DNA from: JACCTH01 sp035253825
GTDB lineage: Bacteria; Actinomycetota; Acidimicrobiia; Spongiisociales; ZC4RG35
Length of the DNA: 64,000 bases
Assembly: GCA_035253825.1 (NCBI GenBank)
Contig: DATFBM010000012.1
Span: forward strand, 1 to 64,000
Direction of reading: 5' to 3'
Made by a program: the position numbers and the translations under genes. The notes beneath the pieces were generated by a model, which worked only from the letters and a program-made list of their open reading frames with translations, was not told the DNA's origin and did not search any database. Shown here in pieces: positions 32,466 through 41,562 of the stretch (the first letter of the stretch is position 1; every line of letters begins with the position of its first letter).

Positions 32466-35400
32466 GAGACACCCGCCTTGATTGCATACTCCAGGGCCTC
32501 GGCCGGCGAGGCAACTCTCAGCTTGGCGAGCAACCCGTCCACTTGATCGGGCGTCGATTCCTGAGCCGATAGGGAGCCCGATGCCATCTCGCGGAGCAGT
32601 GCAAGGTCCTTCTCGCTCAACTCCGTGCCTTCCGGCTGTTCGGACGCCGACGACTCGTAGCCAACTATTTCCGCCAACTCACGAACCATGGGGAGCGCAA
32701 ACCACCGGGCATTGACCTCAGGGTCCGACATTGAAGCGTCGGCGAACCCCAAGGCGGCGATGATCTCGGCGCTCAGCGAAGCTGTTTCCGGCTCGTTGTT
32801 CACGATCAAGATCCGCCCCGCCGTCCACAGGGCGTGAACATATTGCTCGAGAAATGTCTCGCCATCGAGCTGCAGGCAAGCCCGGGCTTCAACCGCGGCC
32901 GTCGAGAGATCACCCTTCGCCTGGGACACAAGCGCTAGCGCGGCGTGGGCCTCGGACTCCCAGGGCAGTTGACCGCTCATCGAATCGACCGTCGCCAGGG
33001 TTCGGGCCGCCGCTGACTTCGCCTTCTCCAGGGCCGACTCGTCACCGGTGGTGACGCCGATCCGAGCGCATTCGAAAGCCATGGTCGACAGCGCCTGGCA
33101 ACGCCCGCCCAGATTCTTCAGGCCCGCCAACTCCGCCGCCCGTTCGAAATGAGCGACAGTGCCGCCAAGGTCGTTACGCGCCGCGGCGTGGGCTCCCCGC
33201 CACATCTCCAGGCGGCGCGCCATGGATCCACTGGCAACCGATACCGCCGCGCCAGCGGCCCGTTCAAGCCATGCCACACATTGGAGTTCATCTCCGACCG
33301 ATAAATGCGTCATCGCCATCCCACCCGCGACGAGACATTCCAGCCAGCGGTCACCGAGGGCCCGCGCCGCATCGAAGGCCTCACGTCCTCGTTCCAGCGC
33401 CAATCCGGGTTGGAGATTCGTCCGCGCATATGTGTGGATGCTGTAAAGCATCAGGGAGTCGTCCTTGGCTCGCTGGCTCTCGGTGATCTCGCCACTCCGG
33501 TTGTGATGTAGGGCCCTGATGTGCTCCATGCGACCTGCCATGCCTGTTGCCGTCGGATCCGTGACATGCGCATACGCCATCAAGATCAAGGCGGACATCG
33601 ACCCTCGCTTGTCACCGAGCTCTTCGTAGATTCGAAAGGCCTCCTCGGCCAGCTGCTTGGTTTTCCCAAACATCACCGGTGCCTGCATCAGGATCTCAAT
33701 CCGTGACGTCCCGCTCTCCTCTGCTGCGATCGCCGCCCGCTTCACCCGTCCGGCCTCGATGACCGCCAGCTCCCGCATTGCATCGGCTTCCTCGGAACGT
33801 GCTCCGAGTTCTCGAGCAATGTCCAGGGCGGTCTGGAAGGCTGACTCCGCCGCGTCGAGGTCGACCTCGACCAGGGTCATATAGCCCTCGCCGATCGGTG
33901 CCCGGGTGAGTGCTTGCCCCAGTTCGAGACGAGCCGACAGCTCCAAGCGCCGGTCGCTCGAGTCCACGGCCGCCTGGCACACACCGAGGGCCAGGTCGGC
34001 TGCCATTTCGAAGTCCTGGTTGGCCCGAGCCGCCGACGCTCTCCTCAGCCTTACTTCGTTGTCGATCTCGGGGAGTGCTGCTGCCAGCGCGCTCATCTCC
34101 GCCAGGTTGGCGAGTCGGTCGATTCCTCGGTCGAGGATTTGGAGAGCGTCGTCTCTTACTCGCAGCATCGAGATTCGATCCTCTGGCTTAGATGCCGCAG
34201 TCAGGGCGGCATCGATCAGCCGGACTGCCTCCTCGGGGGCGGAGACTTCCATCGCCGCCCGTGCCGCCGCCATCGCAGAAGAGACTGCTAGCGCTTGATC
34301 GCCCGCTCGCAGGGCGTGATGAGCCAGCATGGACAGGTTCTCGTTTCCCCCCAGAGCGGCCATCGACTCAGCGATGGCACCGTGGATTGCTCGCCGACGT
34401 TGCCTCGAGATCGAACTCAGCAACGCCGCCCTGATCTGGTCGTGCGAGAACGAGAAGTCGTAGCGGGATCCAGGGGGCTCTTCCACCAACAGACCCAAAT
34501 CGATTGCCTTTTCCAGGGTCTCGCTGAGCTGCCATTCCGGCCTTTCGGGCTCGCCCTGCACCCGTGCCAGCATCCGGGCCAAGTCCCCGAGAGCGAATCG
34601 CCGCCCCAAGACCCCGGCGTCGGCAAGGAGAGCTCGACACTCCTCGGGCAGTTGGGCGAGCCGGCGCTCGATCAGTGACTGGATGGAGGAGGGCACCGCC
34701 GGACCGCTCAATTTGGTCATGGTCCAGATGCCGTTGATCAGCTGGAGCGCTTCCGCCTCCCGGTACGCCCGAGCCAACTCCTCCGCAAAGAATGGGACAC
34801 CCTCGGATCGGGCGTGGAAACTGGCAACCGTGGCCTCATCCACCGGAGCGCCGAGCAGACCCTTGAGCAACTCTCCTGTCTGAATCCGGGTGAGGCGCTG
34901 CAGTCGTAACACCTGGGTCACGCGCATCCGGTCAAGGTCGGCGATCAGCTTTCCGGCACCACCCGAGCTCGAGTCCGAATGGGGGCGGAGGCTGATGAGC
35001 AGGAAAATGGGGCCGGAGGCAAGGGTCCTGACGAGGTAACGAATCAGCTGGATGCTGTCGTCGTCGGCCCATTGCACGTCGTCAAATAGGAGCGCCAACG
35101 GCCGCTCCCTGGTCAGGGCCAGGAATGCCGAGGTCACCTCGTCGAAAGTCCTCAGCATCTTCTCTTGCGGCGAGAGACCCTCCGTTCGTGCACCATTGCC
35201 CCCGACCGCTTCCTGGGCTCGGTCCAATGCTTCCAATGCCATCGCCTGCTGGGCGATCGCGCTTGTGCGAGGTGACTTGAGCAGTGAGCGAAACAGGAGA
35301 AACGGACCCCTCAACTCCTCATCGGCTGCGACGTCAAGCACCCAGAACGGGGATTCCATCCCGGTGGCTAGATCAGCGGTGGCTTCCAGCATCCGGGTCT

Positions 35401-36229
35401 TCCCGATGCCTGCCTCCCCTTCGATTACGACAGCCCGCAGCCCTCCGGGAGCTGCTAGCTGCTCGGCGATTATCCCGAGTTCCCGGGACCTTCCCACCAC
35501 CGGCGCCGAAGTCCGGGGAGCATCGACATCGAATGCCGCCGCCGACACAGCTCTTGTCTCCCTCGTGATCCGGTCGCCATGATCCTTTTCTCGCCAGAGG
35601 ATCTCGAAAAGGCGCCACCGCTCGGGGAATCCCTTCAGCCAAAATAGGCCCCGGTCGACGATCCGGGCATGACTCAGGGTTCCGGCGAGATCGTGGACTA
35701 TTTGGGAAACAAGGATCTGGCCACCCTGTGCCTTGTTGGCTATGCGCGATGCGGCATGGACAGCGGTGCCATGGGCATCGCTCATCGACTGGGTGACGTC
35801 ACCGCTGTTGAGCCCGATCCGGACCGAGATCGGTAGGTCGGGGGTAGCTAGGTTGCGCTGCTCGATGGCCTGCTGAACGGAAACGGCGGCTTCGATGGCC
35901 TGGTGAGCTGAGTTGAACAACGCCATGAACCCGTCACCCAGCGACTTCAGCCGGGCACCGCCCGACCTTTCCAGGCACGACCGGACCAGATCGTCGTGGG
36001 CCCTGATCACCTCGTTGGCGACGGTGTCGCCGACTCGAAGCCGCAAATCCGTAGAGCCCTCGAGATCGGTAAAGAGAATGGTGACGGTCCCCGTTTCTCC
36101 ACCCAGCGAAGCGGGGGGAGTGCCGGCGAAGCCGGCGAGGGGGGCGGATCCTACCTCCGACTCAGTCTCGCTCATCTGGTGCCCATTCGTTCCTGACGTT
36201 ACCGCCGCAGCCAGCGGACCGACCTCCAT
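32456..36229 (-). CDS. Class III cyclase domain / AAA ATPase / TPR signalling protein
   Basis: Up to 1257 residues; ATG at 36229, with an alternative ATG at 36175. Residues about 45-215 are a class III cyclase homology domain: LFTDLEGST with the first metal Asp, LKSLGDGFMALF with Lys and second Asp, and AVHAASRIA, where the transition-state Asn is His. An AAA_16/STAND ATPase follows from about 245 (VVGRSRELGII, GEAGIGKTRML, LALLFDDVQWADDDS). The remaining 650 residues are TPR-like helices. The last 50 residues (LREMASG..., LLAKLRVASPAEALEYAI) resemble a worn LuxR helix-turn-helix. Probably a cytosolic signalling protein; cyclase activity is doubtful. Confidence 0.88.
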   Translation of the reverse strand: MEVGPLAAAVTSGTNGHQMSETESEVGSAPLAGFAGTPPASLGGETGTVTILFTDLEGSTDLRLRVGDTVANEVIRAHDDLVRSCLERSGGARLKSLGDGFMALFNSAHQAIEAAVSVQQAIEQRNLATPDLPISVRIGLNSGDVTQSMSDAHGTAVHAASRIANKAQGGQILVSQIVHDLAGTLSHARIVDRGLFWLKGFPERWRLFEILWREKDHGDRITRETRAVSAAAFDVDAPRTSAPVVGRSRELGIIAEQLAAPGGLRAVVIEGEAGIGKTRMLEATADLATGMESPFWVLDVAADEELRGPFLLFRSLLKSPRTSAIAQQAMALEALDRAQEAVGGNGARTEGLSPQEKMLRTFDEVTSAFLALTRERPLALLFDDVQWADDDSIQLIRYLVRTLASGPIFLLISLRPHSDSSSGGAGKLIADLDRMRVTQVLRLQRLTRIQTGELLKGLLGAPVDEATVASFHARSEGVPFFAEELARAYREAEALQLINGIWTMTKLSGPAVPSSIQSLIERRLAQLPEECRALLADAGVLGRRFALGDLARMLARVQGEPERPEWQLSETLEKAIDLGLLVEEPPGSRYDFSFSHDQIRAALLSSISRQRRRAIHGAIAESMAALGGNENLSMLAHHALRAGDQALAVSSAMAAARAAMEVSAPEEAVRLIDAALTAASKPEDRISMLRVRDDALQILDRGIDRLANLAEMSALAAALPEIDNEVRLRRASAARANQDFEMAADLALGVCQAAVDSSDRRLELSARLELGQALTRAPIGEGYMTLVEVDLDAAESAFQTALDIARELGARSEEADAMRELAVIEAGRVKRAAIAAEESGTSRIEILMQAPVMFGKTKQLAEEAFRIYEELGDKRGSMSALILMAYAHVTDPTATGMAGRMEHIRALHHNRSGEITESQRAKDDSLMLYSIHTYARTNLQPGLALERGREAFDAARALGDRWLECLVAGGMAMTHLSVGDELQCVAWLERAAGAAVSVASGSMARRLEMWRGAHAAARNDLGGTVAHFERAAELAGLKNLGGRCQALSTMAFECARIGVTTGDESALEKAKSAAARTLATVDSMSGQLPWESEAHAALALVSQAKGDLSTAAVEARACLQLDGETFLEQYVHALWTAGRILIVNNEPETASLSAEIIAALGFADASMSDPEVNARWFALPMVRELAEIVGYESSASEQPEGTELSEKDLALLREMASGSLSAQESTPDQVDGLLAKLRVASPAEALEYAIKAGVSWQ

Positions 36230-36263
36230 GAGCTTGCGTGCTACGCCCGTCTATCGAACAAGA

Positions 36264-36704
36264 ATGGATCGGCACCGACCAGGAGGGGCCCCCGCGAGCG
36301 AGCCGCAGTCACAAGTCGAGAAGGTGTTGGCCAATGCGCCTTTTATCGCCGACCTTGGCATCACCTTGGTCGGATCGGGACCCGACTGGCTGGAGACCGA
36401 GCTCCACATCGTCCCCCGTCTCCGCCAACAGCACGGATACGTCCACGCCGGGGTCATCACTACCCTCGCCGACCACACTGCGGGAGGGGCCGCCTCGATC
36501 CTGATCGGCTCGAAGCAATCGGTTCTCACCGCCGACTTCACGGTCCATCTTCTCCGTCCGGCCTCGGGAGAGTTGTTGCGGTGTCGGGGTGAAGTCGTCA
36601 AGGCCGGGAAGCGACTGATCGTTACCCAAGCCGATGTCTGGGACGACAAGGTTCACTGCGGTCGATACCTGGGAACCATGGCGGTCGTCGATCTTGCCCT
36701 GTGA
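36264..36704 (+). CDS. PaaI-like hotdog thioesterase
   Basis: 146 residues from the ATG at 36264; the open frame continues far upstream but lies inside the cyclase-ATPase gene. Hotdog-fold motifs: QQHGYVHAGVITTLADHTAGGAA (the HGG-helix in a G-x-x-H form), SVLTADFTVHLLRPASGELL and the C-terminal LGTMAVVDL. PaaI-type thioesterases hydrolyse acyl-CoA, often phenylacetyl-CoA-related. Divergent from the cyclase gene. Confidence 0.88.
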   Translation: MDRHRPGGAPASEPQSQVEKVLANAPFIADLGITLVGSGPDWLETELHIVPRLRQQHGYVHAGVITTLADHTAGGAASILIGSKQSVLTADFTVHLLRPASGELLRCRGEVVKAGKRLIVTQADVWDDKVHCGRYLGTMAVVDLAL

Positions 36705-36755
36705 AGCCGGCAGGTTAGGTGTCAGAATTCAGCGCCCAGCGGTGTTAAACAGCTG

Positions 36756-37268
36756 ATGAGTCCGCTCCCAGACGCCCAGTTCGCGGAAGTCTTTCGCCGT
36801 CACTACCCGCGTCTCGTCGGTCTGGCCAGTCGTGTGCTTGGCGACGCCAGGGAAGCCGAGGACGCCGCACAGGAAGCTTTGCTCGCCGTCCGGATCGACC
36901 CCGTGGCCGAACGGGGCGATGATGACGTCGCCGCCTGGCTCTCCCGGGTCGTGATCAACGGCAGTCTGAACCGGCTACGAAGCCGGAGACGCGCCGATGT
37001 GCTTGCCCAAGTGGTCGGCGCACGCGAATTGCCACCGCCGAGCGACGAGCCAGCCCAGGCGGCCGAAGATGCCGACGAACGCGAACGAGTCCGAGCCACC
37101 CTTGCGGTCCTACCAGAGCGACAGGCGGCCGCCCTGCTCCTCCGCCACGCTGGTCATAGCTATAGCGAAATTGCCACCGCCCTCGGGGTTGCCGAGGGGT
37201 CGGTGGGCGTGCTTCTCGCCCGTGGTGAGCGCGCATTCCGACGAGCCCATGAGGAGATGAACCAATGA
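36756..37268 (+). CDS. ECF-family RNA polymerase sigma factor
   Basis: 170 residues. Region 2 spans about residues 10-80 (FRRHYPRLVGLASRVLGDAREAEDAAQEALLAV) and region 4 about 112-160 (LAVLPERQAAALLLRHAGHSYSEIATALGVAEGSVGVLLARGERAFRRA). It overlaps the anti-sigma gene by 4 bases, the standard arrangement for a sigma/anti-sigma pair. The ABC exporter behind them is likely part of the regulon. Confidence 0.93.
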   Translation: MSPLPDAQFAEVFRRHYPRLVGLASRVLGDAREAEDAAQEALLAVRIDPVAERGDDDVAAWLSRVVINGSLNRLRSRRRADVLAQVVGARELPPPSDEPAQAAEDADERERVRATLAVLPERQAAALLLRHAGHSYSEIATALGVAEGSVGVLLARGERAFRRAHEEMNQ

Positions 37269-38326
37269 CAAACTGCGCCGACTCGGCAGCTCTGCGCACC
37301 CATCTTGACCACCCAAGTGCCGCACTCGACGCCCATCTCGATAGCTGCCACACGTGCTCGGGGCTGCTTCGCTCGGTTGCCGCCGATGCGGGCTTCACCA
37401 AGCGCTCGCTGGTGCTGCTCGACCCGGCGGAGACGTTTGCCACTCGTCTCGATGTGGATGCCGCCCTCGCCGTCGCCTTGACCAAAGTCGGCTCCGCTCC
37501 CGTTGTCGCCGGACCTACGGATCGTCGCCGTGGAGTCGTTGGCCGCCGCATTGTCTTCGCAGGAGTTGCTGCCCTCATGATGCTGATCGTGGGGCTGACT
37601 CCGGCCGGACGGGATACGGTCGCCGACGCACTGGACGCTTTCCGGGGAGAGAGGCTGCAGGTAGTCGTCGTGGACACCGAGGCGTGGGCGGCGTCCCTCG
37701 ACCCCGAGGGCGTGCAGGCCCTGGCCACCATCGGAGAAATAGATATGAGCGGCATGGCCGAACCCCATGAGGTCTCCAGCGCCGCCGAAGCGGAGGCGGT
37801 ATCGGGCATCGCCGCCCCGACGCTCACTGCCGCACCCGACCGCTTTGTCGCTATGGCACCGGGGACTGCGCGACTGGAATTGCTAGTGCGGGAAGGAAAT
37901 GGGGTGCCGGCCGAGCTGGACGGCGCCGCCCTGATCCTGGAGGTGCCCGGTGCGGTCGGGGCGATCTATGGCCCCCCCGACCGTCCGCCGGAACTCGTGA
38001 TCGGGCGCAGCGGTGCCCTGGTCATTCGGGCTGAGGGTGCACCACTCGAGGCCATCCGGTCCTTCGTCCTCTCTCGTCCGGAGTTGCCCGCCGACTTGCG
38101 ATCTCAGCTCGCTGCCATGGGCGACTGGCGGTCGACGATCCCGGTGCCGGTCCCGGTGGACGGTCCCAGCTGGAAAGAGGTGGAGGTGGACGGGCGGCCG
38201 GCGATTGCCCTTGGCGACGATTCCGGCGTCGGCGCCCTCGTCATCCGCCAGGATCCCGACGGCGTGACGGTGGTGGTCGGCCGCGTCGGCGTCCGCCAAG
38301 CGTTGGAACTTGCAGCCGGAGCGTGA
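37265..38326 (+). CDS. Membrane-anchored anti-sigma factor (ZAS zinc-finger)
   Basis: 353 residues. The zinc-binding anti-sigma motif is H24-x3-C28-x2-C31 in AHLDSCHTC, near the N-terminus. One membrane segment, IVFAGVAALMMLIVGLTPAG (about residues 96-115), separates the cytosolic sigma-binding part from a 240-residue external domain with repeated Gly/Pro-rich beta strands (ILEVPGAVGAIYGPPDRP). The outer domain presumably senses the signal. Start overlaps the sigma stop; its own stop overlaps the ABC gene in GTGA. Confidence 0.88.
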   Translation: MTNCADSAALRTHLDHPSAALDAHLDSCHTCSGLLRSVAADAGFTKRSLVLLDPAETFATRLDVDAALAVALTKVGSAPVVAGPTDRRRGVVGRRIVFAGVAALMMLIVGLTPAGRDTVADALDAFRGERLQVVVVDTEAWAASLDPEGVQALATIGEIDMSGMAEPHEVSSAAEAEAVSGIAAPTLTAAPDRFVAMAPGTARLELLVREGNGVPAELDGAALILEVPGAVGAIYGPPDRPPELVIGRSGALVIRAEGAPLEAIRSFVLSRPELPADLRSQLAAMGDWRSTIPVPVPVDGPSWKEVEVDGRPAIALGDDSGVGALVIRQDPDGVTVVVGRVGVRQALELAAGA

Positions 38327-39279
38327 CGTCACCAACTGAAGAGGCCATTGGCGGGAACGGCGCCATCCCCATCGCGGCCACCGGACTCTCCAAGAGCTAT
38401 CGGGACCGCAAGGTGCTCGACGAGGTTGACCTTCGCGTGGATCCGGGCCAGGTCGTGGGGCTACTCGGACCCAACGGAGCGGGGAAAACCACCACGGTCA
38501 AGGCGTTGCTTGGGATGGTGCACCTCGATGCCGGTGACGCCACGGTGCTCGGCCGTCCTGTCGGCGACCCCGCTGCCCGCCGCGCTCTGGGTTACTTGCC
38601 TGAGAAGTTCCAATACCCCGATTGGCTCGACGGCCGCCAAGTCCTCGAGGCCCACGCCCGCCTCATCGGTATTGCGGCGGATGTGCGAGACAACGCCATC
38701 GCCGACGCTTTGCGTCTGGTCGGACTCGCTGGCCGCGGCGACGACCGGGTCAGCGGTTACTCGAAGGGAATGCAGCAGAGACTGGGCTTGGCGACCGCGA
38801 TCCTGGGGCGGCCGGCCTTGGTGGTTCTCGACGAGCCCACATCGGCCCTCGACCCCATCGGACGACGCGAGGTCAGAGATCTCATCCGGACGATGCGAGA
38901 TCGTGGCACGGCCGTGTTGCTCAACTCCCACCTCCTGGGCGAGGTCGAACAAGTCTGCGATCACGTCGTGATCCTCCACCGAGGCCGGATCGTTCATTCC
39001 GGGTCGTTGGCAGACCTGGCCGCCGGGGTTGAAGTTCGGGTCACCCTCGATCGCCTCAACGAAGAAGCCCTCGCCGTCTTGGGGGGATTCGGTCGTATCG
39101 CTGCCCGGGACGCCAACACAGTTCTCCTCGCCCTTGACGACGCCGCCGCGGTCCCGGCGCTTGCCTCGGCCCTCGTCACCCGCGGTCACGGACTGCAGGC
39201 GCTGGTACCGCTCCATCGCTCCTTGGAGGACGTCTTCGTCGACCTGGTCGGGCCCATCGGCGATGGAGAGGCGCTGTGA
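38323..39279 (+). CDS. ABC transporter ATP-binding protein
   Basis: 318 residues, GTG start. Walker A LGPNGAGKTTTVKALLG near residue 47, signature VSGYSKGMQQRLGLATAIL near 143, Walker B LVVLDEPTSALDPIG near 166, switch His in LNSHLLGEV. ABC-2 exporter type, close to the NosF/CcmA-like group. It forms a two-component exporter with the next gene, both behind the sigma/anti-sigma pair. Confidence 0.93.
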   Translation: MTSPTEEAIGGNGAIPIAATGLSKSYRDRKVLDEVDLRVDPGQVVGLLGPNGAGKTTTVKALLGMVHLDAGDATVLGRPVGDPAARRALGYLPEKFQYPDWLDGRQVLEAHARLIGIAADVRDNAIADALRLVGLAGRGDDRVSGYSKGMQQRLGLATAILGRPALVVLDEPTSALDPIGRREVRDLIRTMRDRGTAVLLNSHLLGEVEQVCDHVVILHRGRIVHSGSLADLAAGVEVRVTLDRLNEEALAVLGGFGRIAARDANTVLLALDDAAAVPALASALVTRGHGLQALVPLHRSLEDVFVDLVGPIGDGEAL

Positions 39280-40112
39280 CCGTCGTCCGGCTCACCCTCC
39301 GCGAGGCGGCCAACCGGAAGGTCCTCATCGTCGGAGCGGTGGTAAGCGTCGCTTTCCTGGTGCTCTTCTGGCTCGGTTTCAGCATCGCTTTCAACTCGAT
39401 TGAAAGTCCCTCCGACCCCACTGATCCGGCGGTCGGGGCGACGATCATGACCGTCCTCGGCCTTTACGCGGTGCAGTTCTTGGCGGCGTTTATGGCGGTT
39501 CTTCTCGCCAGCGGCGCCGTTGCCCCCGAGATCGACAGCGGACGTCTGCACGCCATCCTCGCCCGGCCGCTCTCCCGGACATCGTGGCTGGCACAGCGGG
39601 CTGGCACGTTCGCCATGCTCGCCGCTTGCTACATAGCTCTCATGTCGGGTGCGATCCTCCTGATCGCCGCTTCCATCGCCGGGTATGGCGCCATCGCCCC
39701 CTGGCGGGGGGTGGCCTTGCTAGCGCTGGAGGTCATCGTGCTCGTCGCACTGGGGACGGCGCTCTCGGTTCGCTTCTCGGCCCTTGCCGCCGGGGTGATC
39801 GTGATCGCTCTTTATGGCGCCGCCTGGATCGGCGGCATCATGGACATCGTCGGCACGGCCCTCGACAACATCACTCTGCAGCGGATCAGCACCGGCGTCA
39901 GCCTTGTCATCCCCTCTGACGCCCTGTGGCGTGGAGCCTCTTACTACTTGCAGTCTCCCGCCTTCCTGATCGCCGCCCGGGTCGAGGCCGACACCGGCAA
40001 CCCTTTCGCCGGCAATGCCCCGCCGAGCGGTCTCTTCGTCGCCTGGGCAATTGCCTATGGGACGACCTGGTGGTTGCTAGCCGATCGCTGGTTTCGCCGC
40101 CGCGACCTCTGA
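39276..40112 (+). CDS. ABC-2 exporter permease
   Basis: 278 residues, GTG start overlapping the ATPase stop. Six hydrophobic segments, starting with VLIVGAVVSVAFLVLFWLGFSIAF. APEIDSGRLHAILARPLSRTSWLAQR is the cytoplasmic element of NosY/ABC-2 permeases that contacts the ATPase. Last gene of the overlapping four-gene operon. Confidence 0.88.
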   Translation: MTVVRLTLREAANRKVLIVGAVVSVAFLVLFWLGFSIAFNSIESPSDPTDPAVGATIMTVLGLYAVQFLAAFMAVLLASGAVAPEIDSGRLHAILARPLSRTSWLAQRAGTFAMLAACYIALMSGAILLIAASIAGYGAIAPWRGVALLALEVIVLVALGTALSVRFSALAAGVIVIALYGAAWIGGIMDIVGTALDNITLQRISTGVSLVIPSDALWRGASYYLQSPAFLIAARVEADTGNPFAGNAPPSGLFVAWAIAYGTTWWLLADRWFRRRDL

Positions 40113-40140
40113 GCACTCTTGCGTAGACATGGCGGCATAA

Positions 40141-41562
40141 ATGCGGCCATTTCTACGCGAAAATGAAGCGGTGACGGCCCAACCGGCTCGTTGGCGGGTA
40201 CTCCCCGATCGACCCGTCGAATCGATCGCTGACTACGCCGGCTTCGGAGGCGGACGAGCCCTCGCCCGTTCCCGCGACCTCCAAAGCGAGGAAGTCATTG
40301 CCGAGCTGACCCGGGCGGGCCTGCGGGGCCGGGGTGGCGCTGGGTTTCCCACCGGCGCCAAATGGCGATCGATCCTCCGCGGCGGTGGCCAACACCACTA
40401 CGCGGTGTGCAATGCCGCCGAAGGGGAGCCGGGGACGTTCAAGGATCGGGCGCTGATCCGCTCCAACCCGTATCAGGTGATCGAGGGTCTTGCCATCGCG
40501 GCCCGCACGGTCGGGGCCGAGGAGGCCTTCGTTGGCGTCAAGGAATCATTCCGAGTCGAGACGGAGCGCTTGACGGCAGCGATCTCCGAGTTCGAAGAGG
40601 CTGGTTGGCTCGAGGAACTCGGCATCACCGTCGTCGCCGGTCCGGAGGAGTACCTCCTCGGCGAAGAGAAAGCGATGCTCGAGGTAATCGAAGGTAACGA
40701 ACCCCTCCCCCGCTGGCTGCCGCCGTATCTGCATGGCCTCTTTGCCACCGCCCCCCAGCTCGGCTGGGAAGCCCATGAGGCCGAGCCCGGACATGTGGGA
40801 GCCCACACGTCCAACCCCACTCTGGTCAACAACGCCGAAACACTTGCCCACGCCGCCTGGGTTCTTTTCCACGGGGCCGACGAATTCCGAACCGCGGGCA
40901 CCGAAGAATCGCCGGGGACGCTTTTGTGCACAGTGGTGGGCGATGTCGTCCATCCGGATGTCTTCGAGTTGGAAATGGGAACCCCGCTTCGGGAGGCATT
41001 GAACCGGGCGGGCGGAGCCCGGCCGGGTCGAAGGATCAAAGCTGTGGTGCCGGGAGTGGCCAACGCGGTACTGACGAGCGAGCAGCTGGAGACCGGCCTC
41101 ACATACGAGGACATGCAAGCGGTGGGTTCGGGGCTGGGTGCAGGCGGATTTACCGTCTATGACGACACGGCCTGCATGGTCGAGGTCGCCACCACCCTCT
41201 CCAATTTCCTGTATGTCGAATCCTGCGGGCAGTGTCTGCCTTGCAAGCTCGGCACCGGCCACATCACCCGGGCACTGGTGAGAATCCGGGACGGCTCCGG
41301 CTCCGAGACCGAGCTTGACGAGATCGAGGAACGGCTCCGCATTGTCGCCGACGCCAATCGCTGCTATCTGCCCGTCCAGGAGCAGAATCTGATTTCGGGC
41401 ATCCTCCGGCTCTTCCCAGACGATGTCGCCGCCCACCTGGAGGGCGGCTGTCCGGCGGGCAACCGAGCAATTCCGATCCCCAAGATTGTCGACCTGGTTG
41501 ACGGTGTCGTCACCTACGACCAGCGCCAGGAGCGGAAGCGACCCGATTGGACCTACGACTGA
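40141..41562 (+). CDS. NuoF-like NADH-binding flavoprotein
   Basis: 473 residues. FMN/NADH site GRGGAGFPTGAKW near residue 63, NAAEGEPGTFKDR, an SLBB domain in the middle, and a [4Fe-4S] site with ESCGQCLPCK near 360 plus the fourth Cys in GGCPAGNRA near 436. This is the fold of complex I subunit NuoF and the beta subunits of NAD-dependent formate dehydrogenases and hydrogenases. No NuoE, NuoG or other partner lies in the window, so its electron acceptor is unclear. ATG start, with a GTG ten codons in as alternative. Confidence 0.88.
   Translation: MRPFLRENEAVTAQPARWRVLPDRPVESIADYAGFGGGRALARSRDLQSEEVIAELTRAGLRGRGGAGFPTGAKWRSILRGGGQHHYAVCNAAEGEPGTFKDRALIRSNPYQVIEGLAIAARTVGAEEAFVGVKESFRVETERLTAAISEFEEAGWLEELGITVVAGPEEYLLGEEKAMLEVIEGNEPLPRWLPPYLHGLFATAPQLGWEAHEAEPGHVGAHTSNPTLVNNAETLAHAAWVLFHGADEFRTAGTEESPGTLLCTVVGDVVHPDVFELEMGTPLREALNRAGGARPGRRIKAVVPGVANAVLTSEQLETGLTYEDMQAVGSGLGAGGFTVYDDTACMVEVATTLSNFLYVESCGQCLPCKLGTGHITRALVRIRDGSGSETELDEIEERLRIVADANRCYLPVQEQNLISGILRLFPDDVAAHLEGGCPAGNRAIPIPKIVDLVDGVVTYDQRQERKRPDWTYD

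Noticed and set aside
36126..36146. Repeated GCCGGCGA units near the start of the cyclase-ATPase gene
   Set aside because: Only two short units inside a Gly/Ala-rich coding stretch; ordinary composition.
35913..36263. N-terminal extension of the thioesterase frame
   Set aside because: It lies inside the cyclase-ATPase gene on the other strand and has no thioesterase sequence; the gene is taken to start at 36264.
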